From Hoylesella pleuritidis JCM 14110 (GTDB taxonomy: Bacteria; Bacteroidota; Bacteroidia; Bacteroidales; Bacteroidaceae), in the NCBI RefSeq assembly GCF_000613725.1, contig NZ_BAJN01000005.1, positions 62,001-126,000 on the forward strand: a DNA stretch of 64,000 nucleotides, read 5' to 3'. This document shows, in pieces, positions 36,498 through 45,385 of the stretch. Positions within the stretch are counted from its first letter, which is position 1. The number at the start of each line of letters is the position of its first letter. A model generated the notes under the pieces. The model searched no databases. It saw nothing but the letters and a program-made list of their open reading frames with translations, and had not been told where the DNA came from. The position numbers and the translations under genes are program-made.

Positions 36498-38552
36498 ATG
36501 CAAAAAGGTAATATCGGGGTTACGACCGAGAATATATTCCCCGTGATCAAAAAGTTTCTCTATTCCGACCACGAAATCTTCCTCCGGGAGATGGTTTCTA
36601 ATGCAGTCGACGCCACACAAAAGGTTAAAACACTTGCCGATAAAGGCGACTTCAAAGGCGAATTGGGCGATCTGACCGTTCGTATCAGCATTGATAAGGA
36701 TAAGGGCACATTGACTATCAGCGACCGAGGCATAGGAATGACGGAAGAGGAGATAGACAAATACATCAATCAAATTGCCTTTTCAGGTGTCAATGATTTC
36801 TTAGATAAATACAAAGATAATGCAAATGCCATCATCGGTCATTTCGGATTGGGTTTCTACTCAGCCTTTATGGTGAGCAAAAAGGTTGAAATCGTCACTC
36901 GAAGTTATCAAGATGACGCAAAAGCTGTTAAATGGAGTTGCGACGGTTCGCCGTCATTCGAGATTGACGAAGCACAAAAGGCAGACCGCGGAACGGACAT
37001 CGTGCTTTTCATCGATGACGACTGCAAAGAGTTTTTGGAGCAAAACAAGATACAGGAACTGCTTAACAAGTACTGCAAATTCCTTCCCGTGCCTATCGCC
37101 TTTGGTAAAAAGACCGAGTGGAAAGACGGTAAACAGGTTGAAACAGAGGCCGATAACATCGTCAATGACGTGGAACCGCTGTGGACAAAAGCACCGAGCA
37201 CACTGAAAGACGAGGACTATCAGAAGTTTTATAGAACGCTTTATCCAATGCAGGACGAGCCTCTTTTCTGGATACATTTGAATGTTGACTATCCGTTTAA
37301 CCTCACCGGAATCCTCTATTTTCCGCGAATCCAATCGAATATAGATCTCCAACGCAACAAGATTCAGCTCTATTGCAACCAGGTTTTCGTAACAGATCAG
37401 GTGGAAGGAATCGTTCCTGAGTTCCTCACTCTGCTCCACGGCGTGATCGATAGTCCTGATATTCCGTTGAATGTGAGCCGTTCTTATCTGCAAAGCGACG
37501 CCAACGTGAAAAAGATTTCAACGTATATCACGAAGAAAGTAGCCGATCGTTTGCAGGCAATTTTCAAAGAAAACCGTAAAGATTACGAGCAAAAGTGGGA
37601 TCATCTGAAGCTCTTTATCAACTACGGAATGCTCTCCCAAGAAGACTTCTACGATCGAGCTAAGGACTTCGCGTTGATGAAAGACACCGACGGTAAGTTC
37701 TTTACGTTCGATGAATACAAGACGCTGATCAAAGAAAATCAAACAGATAAGGACGGTTTTCTGGTCTATCTATATGCCAATAACACCGAGGAGCAATACG
37801 CTTATATTGAAGCAGCCAAGGCAAAAGGCTATAATGTATTGCTGTTAGACGGCCAATTGGATGTACCTGTCATCTCAATGCTCGAGCAAAAGTTGGAAAA
37901 GAGTCGTTTCGTTCGTGTGGACAGCGACGTTGCTGATCGCTTAATCATTAAGGAAGATGCAAAGAAAAGCGAGCTCGACGATGATCAACGTGACAACTTG
38001 TCACAAGTATTCCGCACGCAAATGCCCGCTATCGATAAGACAGAATTCAATGTAGAGGTACAGGCTTTGGGCGAAACGGCTCAACCGGTCATCATCACCC
38101 AAAGCGAGTATATGCGCAGAATGAAAGATATCAGCAAGTTCCAGAGCGGGATGGGATTCTATTCTCAGCTGCCGGATACATACACATTGGTGCTCAACAG
38201 CGACCACGGACTGATAAAAAAAGTGCTTAGCGACGCTACGACTGCAATGGGAGAGCAACTCGCTCCCATTCAAAGCGATATCAAAGGACAGCAAGCCCGG
38301 CTCGCAGCCCTTCGTCAGGCACAAAGCAAGAAAAAGCCCGAAGAGGTGACACAGGCCGAAAAAGACGATGTACAGAATACAGAAAAAGCCATCCAAGAGC
38401 AGAAAGACAAACAGCAAAAAATCATTGCCGACTATGCCAAAGGAAACGATATCGTTCACCAGTTGATTGATCTCGCCTTGCTGCAAAACAGTATGCTGAA
38501 AGGCGAAGCATTGAGTAACTTCCTCAAACGATCAGTAGATATGATCCGATAA
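36498..38552 (+). CDS. htpG: Hsp90 chaperone HtpG
   Basis: 684 residues. The N-terminal GHKL ATPase domain has FLREMVSNAVDA, ISDRGIGMT and IGHFGLGFYSAFMV; the middle domain has LYFPRIQSN and PLNVSRSYLQSD; a long charged coiled-coil-like insert (about 590-645) precedes the dimerisation end. HtpG is an ATP-dependent cytoplasmic chaperone. The gene stands alone between repeat array E with a sigma-54-type promoter and a strong terminator, so sigma-54 control is predicted. Confidence 0.96.
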   Translation: MQKGNIGVTTENIFPVIKKFLYSDHEIFLREMVSNAVDATQKVKTLADKGDFKGELGDLTVRISIDKDKGTLTISDRGIGMTEEEIDKYINQIAFSGVNDFLDKYKDNANAIIGHFGLGFYSAFMVSKKVEIVTRSYQDDAKAVKWSCDGSPSFEIDEAQKADRGTDIVLFIDDDCKEFLEQNKIQELLNKYCKFLPVPIAFGKKTEWKDGKQVETEADNIVNDVEPLWTKAPSTLKDEDYQKFYRTLYPMQDEPLFWIHLNVDYPFNLTGILYFPRIQSNIDLQRNKIQLYCNQVFVTDQVEGIVPEFLTLLHGVIDSPDIPLNVSRSYLQSDANVKKISTYITKKVADRLQAIFKENRKDYEQKWDHLKLFINYGMLSQEDFYDRAKDFALMKDTDGKFFTFDEYKTLIKENQTDKDGFLVYLYANNTEEQYAYIEAAKAKGYNVLLLDGQLDVPVISMLEQKLEKSRFVRVDSDVADRLIIKEDAKKSELDDDQRDNLSQVFRTQMPAIDKTEFNVEVQALGETAQPVIITQSEYMRRMKDISKFQSGMGFYSQLPDTYTLVLNSDHGLIKKVLSDATTAMGEQLAPIQSDIKGQQARLAALRQAQSKKKPEEVTQAEKDDVQNTEKAIQEQKDKQQKIIADYAKGNDIVHQLIDLALLQNSMLKGEALSNFLKRSVDMIR

Positions 38553-38585
38553 ACGATAAAGGCGCCCGCAAGGCGCCTTTATCGT
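38553..38585 (+). terminator. Terminator of htpG
   Basis: Perfect 14-bp stem ACGATAAAGGCGCC / GGCGCCTTTATCGT, loop CGCAA, directly after the stop codon. Confidence 0.85.
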
Positions 38586-38612
38586 GATTTTCATTAAAAA
38601 CAAAACGAAACA

Positions 38613-38644
38613 TTTGGAGATATCGGAAAGAAGTCGTATCTTTG
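38613..38644 (+). promoter_or_regulatory. Promoter of the tRNA-Arg pair
   Basis: TTTG (38613-38616), 20-bp spacer, TATCTTTG (38637-38644); the first tRNA begins 22 bp later. Confidence 0.75.
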
Positions 38645-38665
38645 CATTCACAAATGTAAAAAGCA

Positions 38666-38739
38666 GGCTCCGTAGCTCAACTGAATAGAGCATCTGACTA
38701 CGGATCAGAAGGTTACGGGTTTGAATCCCATCGGAGTCA
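38666..38739 (+). tRNA. tRNA-Arg (anticodon ACG), copy 1
   Basis: 74 nt without encoded CCA. Acceptor GGCTCCG pairs with CGGAGTC, D-arm contains GCTCAACTGAATAGAGC, and the anticodon loop is CTACGGA, giving ACG. The T-stem ACGGG/CCCAT has one C-A mismatch. Confidence 0.93.
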
Positions 38740-38770
38740 CTCTTTGATTTGCAATTAAACAAGATGGATT

Positions 38771-38844
38771 GGCTCCGTAGCTCAACTGAATAGAGCATCT
38801 GACTACGGATCAGAAGGTTATGGGTTTGAATCCCTTCGGAGTCA
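38771..38844 (+). tRNA. tRNA-Arg (anticodon ACG), copy 2
   Basis: 74 nt, nearly identical to copy 1 and 31 bp downstream of it. The T-stem is ATGGG/CCCTT with a T-T mismatch at the same pair that is C-A in copy 1. Confidence 0.93.
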
Positions 38845-38847
38845 CTT

Positions 38848-38883
38848 AAAAAGAGAATCGGTTATAAAATCGATTCTCTTTTT
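38848..38883 (+). terminator. Terminator of the tRNA-Arg unit
   Basis: Perfect 13-bp stem AAAAAGAGAATCG / CGATTCTCTTTTT with a 10-nt loop. Confidence 0.85.
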
Positions 38884-38933
38884 GGTTTCTCCACTTGCCA
38901 AAAGCCGTTAATAAATATCCCGATACAAACGAA

Positions 38934-38964
38934 AGAGGAGACAACCAAGTTGGTTGTCTCCTCT
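38934..38964 (-). terminator. Terminator of tRNA-Pro
   Basis: Perfect 14-bp stem AGAGGAGACAACCA / TGGTTGTCTCCTCT, loop AGT, 8 bp downstream of the tRNA-Pro on the minus strand. Confidence 0.8.
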
Positions 38965-38972
38965 AATTAATG

Positions 38973-39046
38973 TCGGGGCGACAGGATTCGAACCTGCGAC
39001 CGCCTGGTCCCAAACCAGGAGCGCTACCGGGCTGCGCTACACCCCG
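38973..39046 (-). tRNA. tRNA-Pro (anticodon TGG)
   Basis: 74 nt on the minus strand beginning CGGGGTGTAGCGCAGC, with anticodon stem-loop CCTGGTTTGGGACCAGG (anticodon TGG) and T-arm CAGGTTCGAATCCTG; acceptor closes with CGCCCCGA. Confidence 0.95.
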
Positions 39047-39098
39047 CGTTGCAAATCGGACTAAATCACACGGCAATTAACCCATAATTTTGCGTGTG

Positions 39099-39130
39099 CA
39101 AAGATACACACTTTTCCCGAACTCTGCAAA
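39099..39130 (-). promoter_or_regulatory. Promoter of tRNA-Pro
   Basis: Minus strand TTTG (39130 to 39127), 20-bp spacer, TATCTTTG (39106 to 39099), about 50 bp before the mature tRNA. Confidence 0.6.
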
Positions 39131-39149
39131 CTTTCGGTCTGATATTTGG

Positions 39150-40337
39150 TCATTTAATCAGCCCTTGCTCTACAAATATCTTCTTCAAAACTTGTACGCC
39201 GCGTTCCACTTGTGCTTCGGTGTGTGTCGCCATCAATGCAAGCCGAACCAAAGTGTCTTGCGGTGCGCAAGCAGGAGGTACCACCGGATTAATGAATATA
39301 CCTGCTTCAAAAGCCTGCTTTGTTACCAAGAACGTTTTATCTATATCCCGAACATACAGTGGAATGATAGGACTCTCGGTGTCTCCGATTTCAAATCCCT
39401 CTTCACGGAAGCGTTTCAGCGCATAGTTTGTTACTTTCCAAAGATTCTCAATGCGCTCAGGCTCTGCCTTCAAGATATGCAATGCCTCCATCGCAGCAGC
39501 CGTTGCAGCCGGCGTATCGGATGCACTGAATATGTAAGAACGGCAATTATGGCGCAAGAAATTAATGGTATCTTTGTCCGAAGCGATGAAACCGCCAATA
39601 GAAGCAAGGCTCTTTGAGAATGTTCCCATAATCAAATCGACCTCATCTAAAAGGCCGAAATGATCGCAAACACCCCTACCCTGTTTGCCGAAAACACCTA
39701 AACCGTGGGCTTCATCCACCATAACCGAACAGTTATATTTATGTTTCAGCGCAATGATTTCAGGCAATTTGGCCAGGTCTCCTTCCATAGAGAAGACACC
39801 ATCGACCACAATCAGCTTGACAGCTTCACGTGGGAGCTTCTGCAAAACACGCTCCAAGTCGGCCATATCATTATGCTTATAATGGAGCTGCGTTGCAAAA
39901 GAGAGACGTCGTCCGTCAACAATACTGGCATGATCTCTATCATCACAGATGATGAAATCACCTCGTCCGACAACCACTGCAAGTACTCCTTGATTCACGG
40001 AGAAACCCGTTGAAAAGCAAAGACAATCATCTTTATGTTCAAACTCAGCGAGTTCTTTCTCCAATTGGACGTGTATATCAAGCGTTCCGTTCAAAAATCG
40101 ACTGCCCGCACACCCCGAACCATATTTTTCGAGGGCCTCTCTTGCCGCCTTGATAACCCTTGCATCGCCTGTCAAACCGGTGTAAGCGTTCGACCCGAAC
40201 ATCAATACGCGGCGCCCGCCCATCTCTACTTCGGTTCCTTGTTTGCTTGTAATAGCACGAAAATAAGGGTAAACTCCGGCCTCAATAAACTTCTGAGGCT
40301 CCCGATAATTCTTGTATCTGTCTTGTAATTGTCCCAT
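39150..40337 (-). CDS. spt: Serine palmitoyltransferase
   Basis: 395 residues of the PLP-dependent alpha-oxoamine synthase family. The N-terminal MGQLQDRYKNYREPQ and GGRRVLMFGSNAYTGLTGD match Bacteroidota Spt, which condenses serine with palmitoyl-CoA to begin sphingolipid synthesis. PLP-site features are DEAHGLGVFG and the Schiff-base Lys in GTFSKSLASIGGF. The frame extends to 40373, but MGQ at 40337 is the family start. KBL and BioF are paralogues; the N-terminus and the divergent lipid kinase favour Spt. Confidence 0.85.
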   Translation of the reverse strand: MGQLQDRYKNYREPQKFIEAGVYPYFRAITSKQGTEVEMGGRRVLMFGSNAYTGLTGDARVIKAAREALEKYGSGCAGSRFLNGTLDIHVQLEKELAEFEHKDDCLCFSTGFSVNQGVLAVVVGRGDFIICDDRDHASIVDGRRLSFATQLHYKHNDMADLERVLQKLPREAVKLIVVDGVFSMEGDLAKLPEIIALKHKYNCSVMVDEAHGLGVFGKQGRGVCDHFGLLDEVDLIMGTFSKSLASIGGFIASDKDTINFLRHNCRSYIFSASDTPAATAAAMEALHILKAEPERIENLWKVTNYALKRFREEGFEIGDTESPIIPLYVRDIDKTFLVTKQAFEAGIFINPVVPPACAPQDTLVRLALMATHTEAQVERGVQVLKKIFVEQGLIK

Positions 40338-40381
40338 TATCAATAGGTGAAAAATCACATTTTCTTTGTTCAATTAGGCTG

Positions 40382-40389
40382 CAAAGATA
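40382..40389 (-). promoter_or_regulatory. -7 box of spt
   Basis: TATCTTTG on the minus strand, 44 bp before ATG 40337 and downstream of the alternative 40373 start only by position, so it supports 40337. Confidence 0.45.
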
Positions 40390-40482
40390 CAAAAAAAAGC
40401 GTTATAAAACATCTTTTTCATCAGAAATCACACTTTTAAGAAATTTTCATTACCTGATAAATAACCATCGACGAGAATTTCG

Positions 40483-40490
40483 TATCTTTG
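40483..40490 (+). promoter_or_regulatory. -7 box of the lipid kinase gene
   Basis: TATCTTTG 46 bp before the ATG at 40537. Confidence 0.5.
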
Positions 40491-40536
40491 TAGCAGAGTG
40501 AGAAATCAAGATGTTTCACAAGATGGGTAAAAAGCA

Positions 40537-41565
40537 ATGAAACAGAGAATCGTATTCATTATGAACCCGATCTCAGGCACAACGAACAAGGCCGGGATAC
40601 CGGAACTGATTAGTTCAACGCTGAATCAGGAGCAGTTCAGCTATGAGATAGCGATGACCGAGTATGCAGGACACGCCGCAGAGATTGCAACCCGAGCCAA
40701 AGACGATGCCGTCGACGTAGTCGTTGCTATCGGAGGAGACGGCACTGTCAATGAAGTGGCGCGCTCGATCGTGCATTCTCACACGGCACTGGGCATCATT
40801 CCGTGCGGATCGGGCAACGGATTGGCCCGCCATTTGATGTTGCCGATGAATCTGCGAAAGGCTATCGAGGTGATCAACAACTGCGAAATACACGACTTAG
40901 ACTACGGAATCATCAACGAACATCCGTTTTTCTGCACCTGCGGAATGGGGTTTGATGCCTTTGTCAGTATGAAATTTGCTGAAAGCAACAAGCGGGGGCC
41001 CATCACTTATGTTGAAAACATCTTACGGGAAGGACTAAAATACAAACCCGAGACTTATGAGATAGAAGACGAAACAGGACTGAAACGCTACAAAGCATTC
41101 CTCATCTCGTGTGCCAATGCATCCCAATACGGCAATAATGCATATATCGCACCACAGGCATCGATGAACGACGGATTGATGGATGTAGTCATAATGGAGC
41201 CTTTCGACATATTAGAAGCACCGCAAATCAGCATCGAAATGTTCAACAAAACACTGAATAAGAACTCTAAAATCAAGACTTTCAGGTGCAAAGAGCTGCA
41301 CATTCACCGCAGCAAACCGGGCTTTATCCATTACGACGGAGACCCCGTGATGTCAGGCCAAGACATCGACGTTCATTTAGAAGAGCAAGGAATCAAGATT
41401 ATCGTAAACCCAAATGCCAATAAAAAACAGCGTAAACCCAATATGATTCAGAGTGCCGCAGCCAACCTTTTCAATGAAATCAACCTTGTAAGAGAAGACA
41501 TCAGCAAGCAGAGCAGACACATTCAGGCACTCAGCAAGGTGCTGCAACGGAAACTGAATATATAA
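40537..41565 (+). CDS. Diacylglycerol/sphingosine-kinase-family lipid kinase
   Basis: 342 residues of the DAGK catalytic family (YegS/BmrU/LCB5 type). The nucleotide-binding GGDGT (66-70) is followed by VNEVARSI and by IPCGSGNGLARHL. The C-terminal beta domain ends with HYDGDPVMSGQDIDVHL, and a 50-residue helical tail follows. It phosphorylates a lipid hydroxyl. Being divergent from serine palmitoyltransferase, with about 200 bp between the starts, a sphingoid base or ceramide is an attractive substrate, but this is inference. Confidence 0.85.
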   Translation: MKQRIVFIMNPISGTTNKAGIPELISSTLNQEQFSYEIAMTEYAGHAAEIATRAKDDAVDVVVAIGGDGTVNEVARSIVHSHTALGIIPCGSGNGLARHLMLPMNLRKAIEVINNCEIHDLDYGIINEHPFFCTCGMGFDAFVSMKFAESNKRGPITYVENILREGLKYKPETYEIEDETGLKRYKAFLISCANASQYGNNAYIAPQASMNDGLMDVVIMEPFDILEAPQISIEMFNKTLNKNSKIKTFRCKELHIHRSKPGFIHYDGDPVMSGQDIDVHLEEQGIKIIVNPNANKKQRKPNMIQSAAANLFNEINLVREDISKQSRHIQALSKVLQRKLNI

Positions 41566-41574
41566 AAAGACAGG

Positions 41575-41610
41575 AGTCTCAGCCTCAATCCTCTCCCTAA
41601 AAGGAAAAGA
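41575..41610. repeat. Pyrimidine-rich dispersed repeat, related segment
   Basis: CTCAGCCTCAATCC followed by TCTCCCTAAAAGGAAAAG parallels 4067-4102 (CCTATCCTCAATC ... CCAAAAGGAAAG). It directly follows the lipid kinase stop codon. Confidence 0.4.
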
Positions 41611-41731
41611 AAGAGATTTGCATCTACTCTTAATCAATATATGGAAACGAATGGAATGAGATACGACAAAATATCGTCCGTATGAGATTTCGCATTCCGT
41701 TGATTCTCAAAAAGATACGAATTCGTTTCCA

Positions 41732-41843
41732 ATTAACGGTTAAACGCATTGCAACTGACGGTTAAACACACTGCATTTAACGGTTAATTGCAATGCGTTT
41801 AACCGTTAATGAGAAGACGATCAACCGTCAATTACAACACGGC
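41732..41843. repeat. 22-bp-period repeat array F (5 units) with 23-bp inverted arms
   Basis: Cores at 41734 TAACGGTTA, 41756 TGACGGTTA, 41778 TAACGGTTA, 41800 TAACCGTTA and 41822 CAACCGTCA, exactly 22 bp apart. 41732-41754 is a perfect inverted repeat of 41788-41810. The array lies in the 469-bp gap between the converging lipid kinase and trmN6 genes. Confidence 0.9.
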
Positions 41844-41982
41844 TTATATTTAACTGATAATCAATGAAGTAAAGAAAGAAATCCATTTACGTCTCGTCAT
41901 TTTCCAAAGGGACAGAAAATACACTTATTTTAACTCTTATCCAAACATAATTAATCTCTATTACATCTCCTTTCCCTCTCCT

Positions 41983-42005
41983 TTCGGAGAGAGGTTGAGG
42001 GTGAG
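41983..42005. repeat. Pyrimidine-rich dispersed repeat, copy 2 (inverted)
   Basis: Its reverse complement matches 4028-4050 at 21 of 23 positions. CTCTCC-TTTC-GGAGAG at 41977-41992 forms a small hairpin here, near the trmN6 stop codon. Confidence 0.5.
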
Positions 42006-42034
42006 TTCGGTAGATAATTATCGTTTCCCCCTCC

Positions 42035-42760
42035 CTATTTCACATAAAACGCTCGCGTCATTTCGGCATACCACGCCGACCTTTCACCTTTTTCATCCAT
42101 TAAATACACCTCTTGGACATCCTCTGCGACAGGCGGTAGATTCGAAAAAGACAGCAAATAGCGTTTCGGCGGCTTGTGAGTAACAGTACGAACGGCATAT
42201 TTCCGATGCAGGAACAGGCCATACACATAACTCTCAGAGATAAAAGATGCAAGACAATCAGCGGGAATCACGACACTGAATACACCTCCGTCAGCTAACA
42301 ATTCGGCTGCACAACAAAAGAGATCACGATAAGAGAGGCTGTCGTTATGCCGTGCCATCGTTCGCTTTTCATCATTGCTTTTCAGCGCATTGACAAAAAA
42401 CGGCGGATTGCTTACAATGCTGTCATACTTTAATGCCAGTTCATTCGCTTTACTGTCAGCACGCCATCGACGGGTAAAATCCTGCAACGACACTTCCTGC
42501 ACATCAATACCTGTAAAGGCACTGCACATCACATTCAAACGCGTCTGCACACAAGCATCGTGCTCGATGTCAATGGCCGTCAGACAGGCAGCTGGAAATC
42601 GTTGTGCCATCATCAGTGCAATGAGTCCTGTTCCGGTACCAATGTCCAGGATTCTACGACCTCCCGCAGCCCAGGAACCTAACAAAACGCCGTCGGTTCC
42701 GACCTTCATTGCACACCGGTCTTGGTGAATTACAAATTGCTTAAATGCAAAATCCGCCAT
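42035..42760 (-). CDS. trmN6: tRNA1(Val) adenine37-N6-methyltransferase
   Basis: 241 residues. SAM-binding motif I is ILDIGTGTGLIALMMAQR, and the N-methyltransferase motif is SNPPFF. The N-terminal FKQFVIHQDRCAMKVGTDGVLLGSWA is characteristic of YfiC/TrmN6, which methylates A37 of tRNA-Val. It is divergent from lon. Confidence 0.9.
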   Translation of the reverse strand: MADFAFKQFVIHQDRCAMKVGTDGVLLGSWAAGGRRILDIGTGTGLIALMMAQRFPAACLTAIDIEHDACVQTRLNVMCSAFTGIDVQEVSLQDFTRRWRADSKANELALKYDSIVSNPPFFVNALKSNDEKRTMARHNDSLSYRDLFCCAAELLADGGVFSVVIPADCLASFISESYVYGLFLHRKYAVRTVTHKPPKRYLLSFSNLPPVAEDVQEVYLMDEKGERSAWYAEMTRAFYVK

Positions 42761-42876
42761 CGTTAACAGTCAATTCTTGTTTTATTTACTGCCAAAAGAA
42801 ACGCCGAAAGCCTCCTTTTATTATGTAAATCATCAAAATATCGATGGCTCCCGGCCCTATTTTCGATTAAAAACAG

Positions 42877-42884
42877 TAACTTTG
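42877..42884 (+). promoter_or_regulatory. -7 box of the lon operon
   Basis: TAACTTTG 27 bp before ATG 42912, which places the start downstream of the longer open frame from 42777. Confidence 0.55.
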
Positions 42885-42911
42885 CACTCCAAAAAGTTTT
42901 GTCAAAAGCAA

Positions 42912-45385
42912 ATGAGTAACAAACCCAATACATCCATTCAGATGATTGCCGATTATGAGGGCGACATCAAAAGTCTTTTTGAAACAGAAGTAAACGGCGG
43001 TATTCCCATATTGGCCACTCGCAACCTCGTGTTGTTTCCGGGTGTGATACTGCCCATAACGGTGGGGCGTCCGTCGAGTCTCAACCTGATTAATCAGCTG
43101 ACCAAGGATCCGGATATGACTTTCGCGGTATTCTGTCAGAAGAATCCCGACGTAGAAGAGCCTACAAAACGAGATTTATATAACATCGGCGTATATGCCA
43201 AACTGATTCGAGTGCTTGAATTGCCGGGGCCCGGTCACAATCTCACGGCTATTGTCCAAGGATTAGGCAGATGCCGTTTGGAGAGCCTTAAACAGCATAC
43301 TCCCTATCTCGTCGGTACTACAACACCGGCCCACGAAGTAATACCCGATGCCAAAGACAAAGAGTTTCACACTGCCGTTGACGACCTTCGGCAGGCCACG
43401 ACAGAGTATATCAAGAAGAATGATGAGATTCCCGACGAGTCACAATTCGCTATCGGCAATATCCGAAACGATGTAATCGTCGTAGATTTCATTTGTTCTA
43501 ATCTGCCTTTCAATACCGGTGACAAAATCAATATGCTGAAAGCCGACACGATGACAGCACGAGTTATCGAGACGTTGAAAGCACTTAACAAGGAGATTCA
43601 GTTGCTTCAGCTGAAGATGAATATACGTTCTAAGACTCGCGAAGATATCGATGAGCAGCAACGCGAATACTTCCTGCAACAGCAAATCAGAAATATCAAG
43701 GAAGAATTAGGTAATGGCGAGGGATCTATTGAGCGTCAGGAATTGGAAGAACAGGCCGCAAAGAAACACTGGTCGGATGATGTGAAGAAAGTGTTTGCTA
43801 AGGAATTGGACAAGCTGGAACTGATGAACCAGCAGAGTCCGGAATACAGCGTGCAACTGACTTACCTGCAAACGATGGTCAATCTGCCTTGGAACGAATA
43901 CACCAAGGATGATCTCAACATCAAAAGAGCACAGAAAATACTCGACAGAGACCATTACGGAATGGAGAAGTAAAAGAACGTATCCTCGAATATATGGCCG
44001 TTCTGCAACTCAGAGGCAATCTCAAATCGCCCATTCTCTGTCTGTACGGTCCCCCGGGAGTAGGAAAGACCAGTCTGGGTAAGAGCATCGCAGCGGCAAT
44101 GAAGCGTAAATATGTGCGCGTTTCACTTGGAGGCTTGCACGATGAATCGGAGATTCGCGGACACAGACGCACCTATGTAGGCGCTATGCCGGGACGAATC
44201 ATTAAAAGCATACAGAAAGCCGGTTCATCGAATCCGGTCTTCATCCTCGACGAAATAGATAAAGTAACGCAGCAAACTATCAATGGCGATCCCTCATCCG
44301 CACTCCTGGAAGTACTCGATCCGGAACAAAACAACGCATTTCACGATAATTATTTGGATGTAGATTACGATCTTTCAAAGGTTATGTTCATTGCCACGGC
44401 CAACGATCTCAACACGATTCCGCGTCCATTGCTCGACAGAATGGAGGTGATTGAAGTGAGCGGATATATCACAGAAGAGAAAACGGAGATCGCTAAACGG
44501 CATCTTGTTCCACGAGAACTTGCCAACACGGGATTCGATAAGGAGAAGTTGCAGCCCACACTCAACAAAGCCGCATTAGAAAAGATAATCGAACAATACA
44601 CCAGAGAAAGTGGTGTGCGACAGTTAGAGAAACAAATCAACAAGGCTTTGCGCAAGTTGGCATTTATAAAAGCCCGTGACGGTGTGCTCGAAAACTATAA
44701 AATAACACCGCGTGAACTTGAAGACCTCTTAGGTAAGCCGCCTTTCTATCGCGACATTTACCAAGGAAATGCTTATGCCGGAGTTGTTACAGGACTGGCG
44801 TGGACCAGTGTCGGCGGCGAAATACTATTCATTGAGACGTCGTTGAGCAAAGGACGAGCCGGCAAACTGACGCTGACGGGTAACTTGGGCGATGTGATGA
44901 AAGAGAGTGCTATCATCGCTTTGGAGTATGTCAAGGCTCATATCGACAAATTGGATGTCGATTATCGCATCTTCGAACAATGGCATATACACATCCACGT
45001 GCCCGAAGGCGCTACGCCGAAAGACGGTCCTTCGGCGGGCATTACTATCGCAACATCTATTGCTTCGGCCCTTACGCAACGCAAAGTACGCAAGAACACG
45101 GCAATGACCGGCGAGATAACGCTCCGAGGAAAGGTTCTTCCCGTGGGCGGAATCAAAGAGAAGATCCTCGCAGCAAAGCGCGCCGGAATCACAGATATCG
45201 TGATGTGCAAGGACAACAAGAAAGATATCGACGAGATTCCGGCTATCTATCTCAAAGACGTTAACTTCCATTTCGTAGAGAATGTGCAGGAAGTCTGGGA
45301 CTTTGCATTGACTGATGAATTGGTAGATCATCCCGTAACGTTCACTGTTGAAAAAGAAAAAGACAATCTTAAAAGTGTCGGATAG
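42912..45385 (+). CDS. lon: ATP-dependent protease Lon, frameshifted
   Basis: N-terminal Lon domain ([24 protein letters not shown]), coiled coil, AAA+ module with Walker [11 protein letters not shown] and Walker [10 protein letters not shown], and a protease domain with the catalytic Ser in DGPSAG (codon 45032-45034) and Lys in GGIKEK (codon 45155-45157). The frame breaks between 43970 and 43971: GMEK-stop instead of [13 protein letters not shown]. One added G restores an 824-residue protein. Lon is a housekeeping protease, so an indel error is likely. The listed longer start at 42777 lies upstream of the promoter. tgt begins directly after the stop codon. Confidence 0.92.

Noticed and set aside
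39060..39098. A seventh 22-bp repeat array near tRNA-Pro
   Set aside because: Only one degenerate core (TAACCCATA) is present, without a 22-bp neighbour.
4248..41843. The 22-bp arrays as CRISPR arrays
   Set aside because: There are no unique spacers: the whole 22-bp unit is related from copy to copy, and no cas genes lie near most arrays.
42777..42911. N-terminal extension of Lon
   Set aside because: The extension lies upstream of the -7 box at 42877 and has no Lon similarity; ATG 42912 starts the family sequence.
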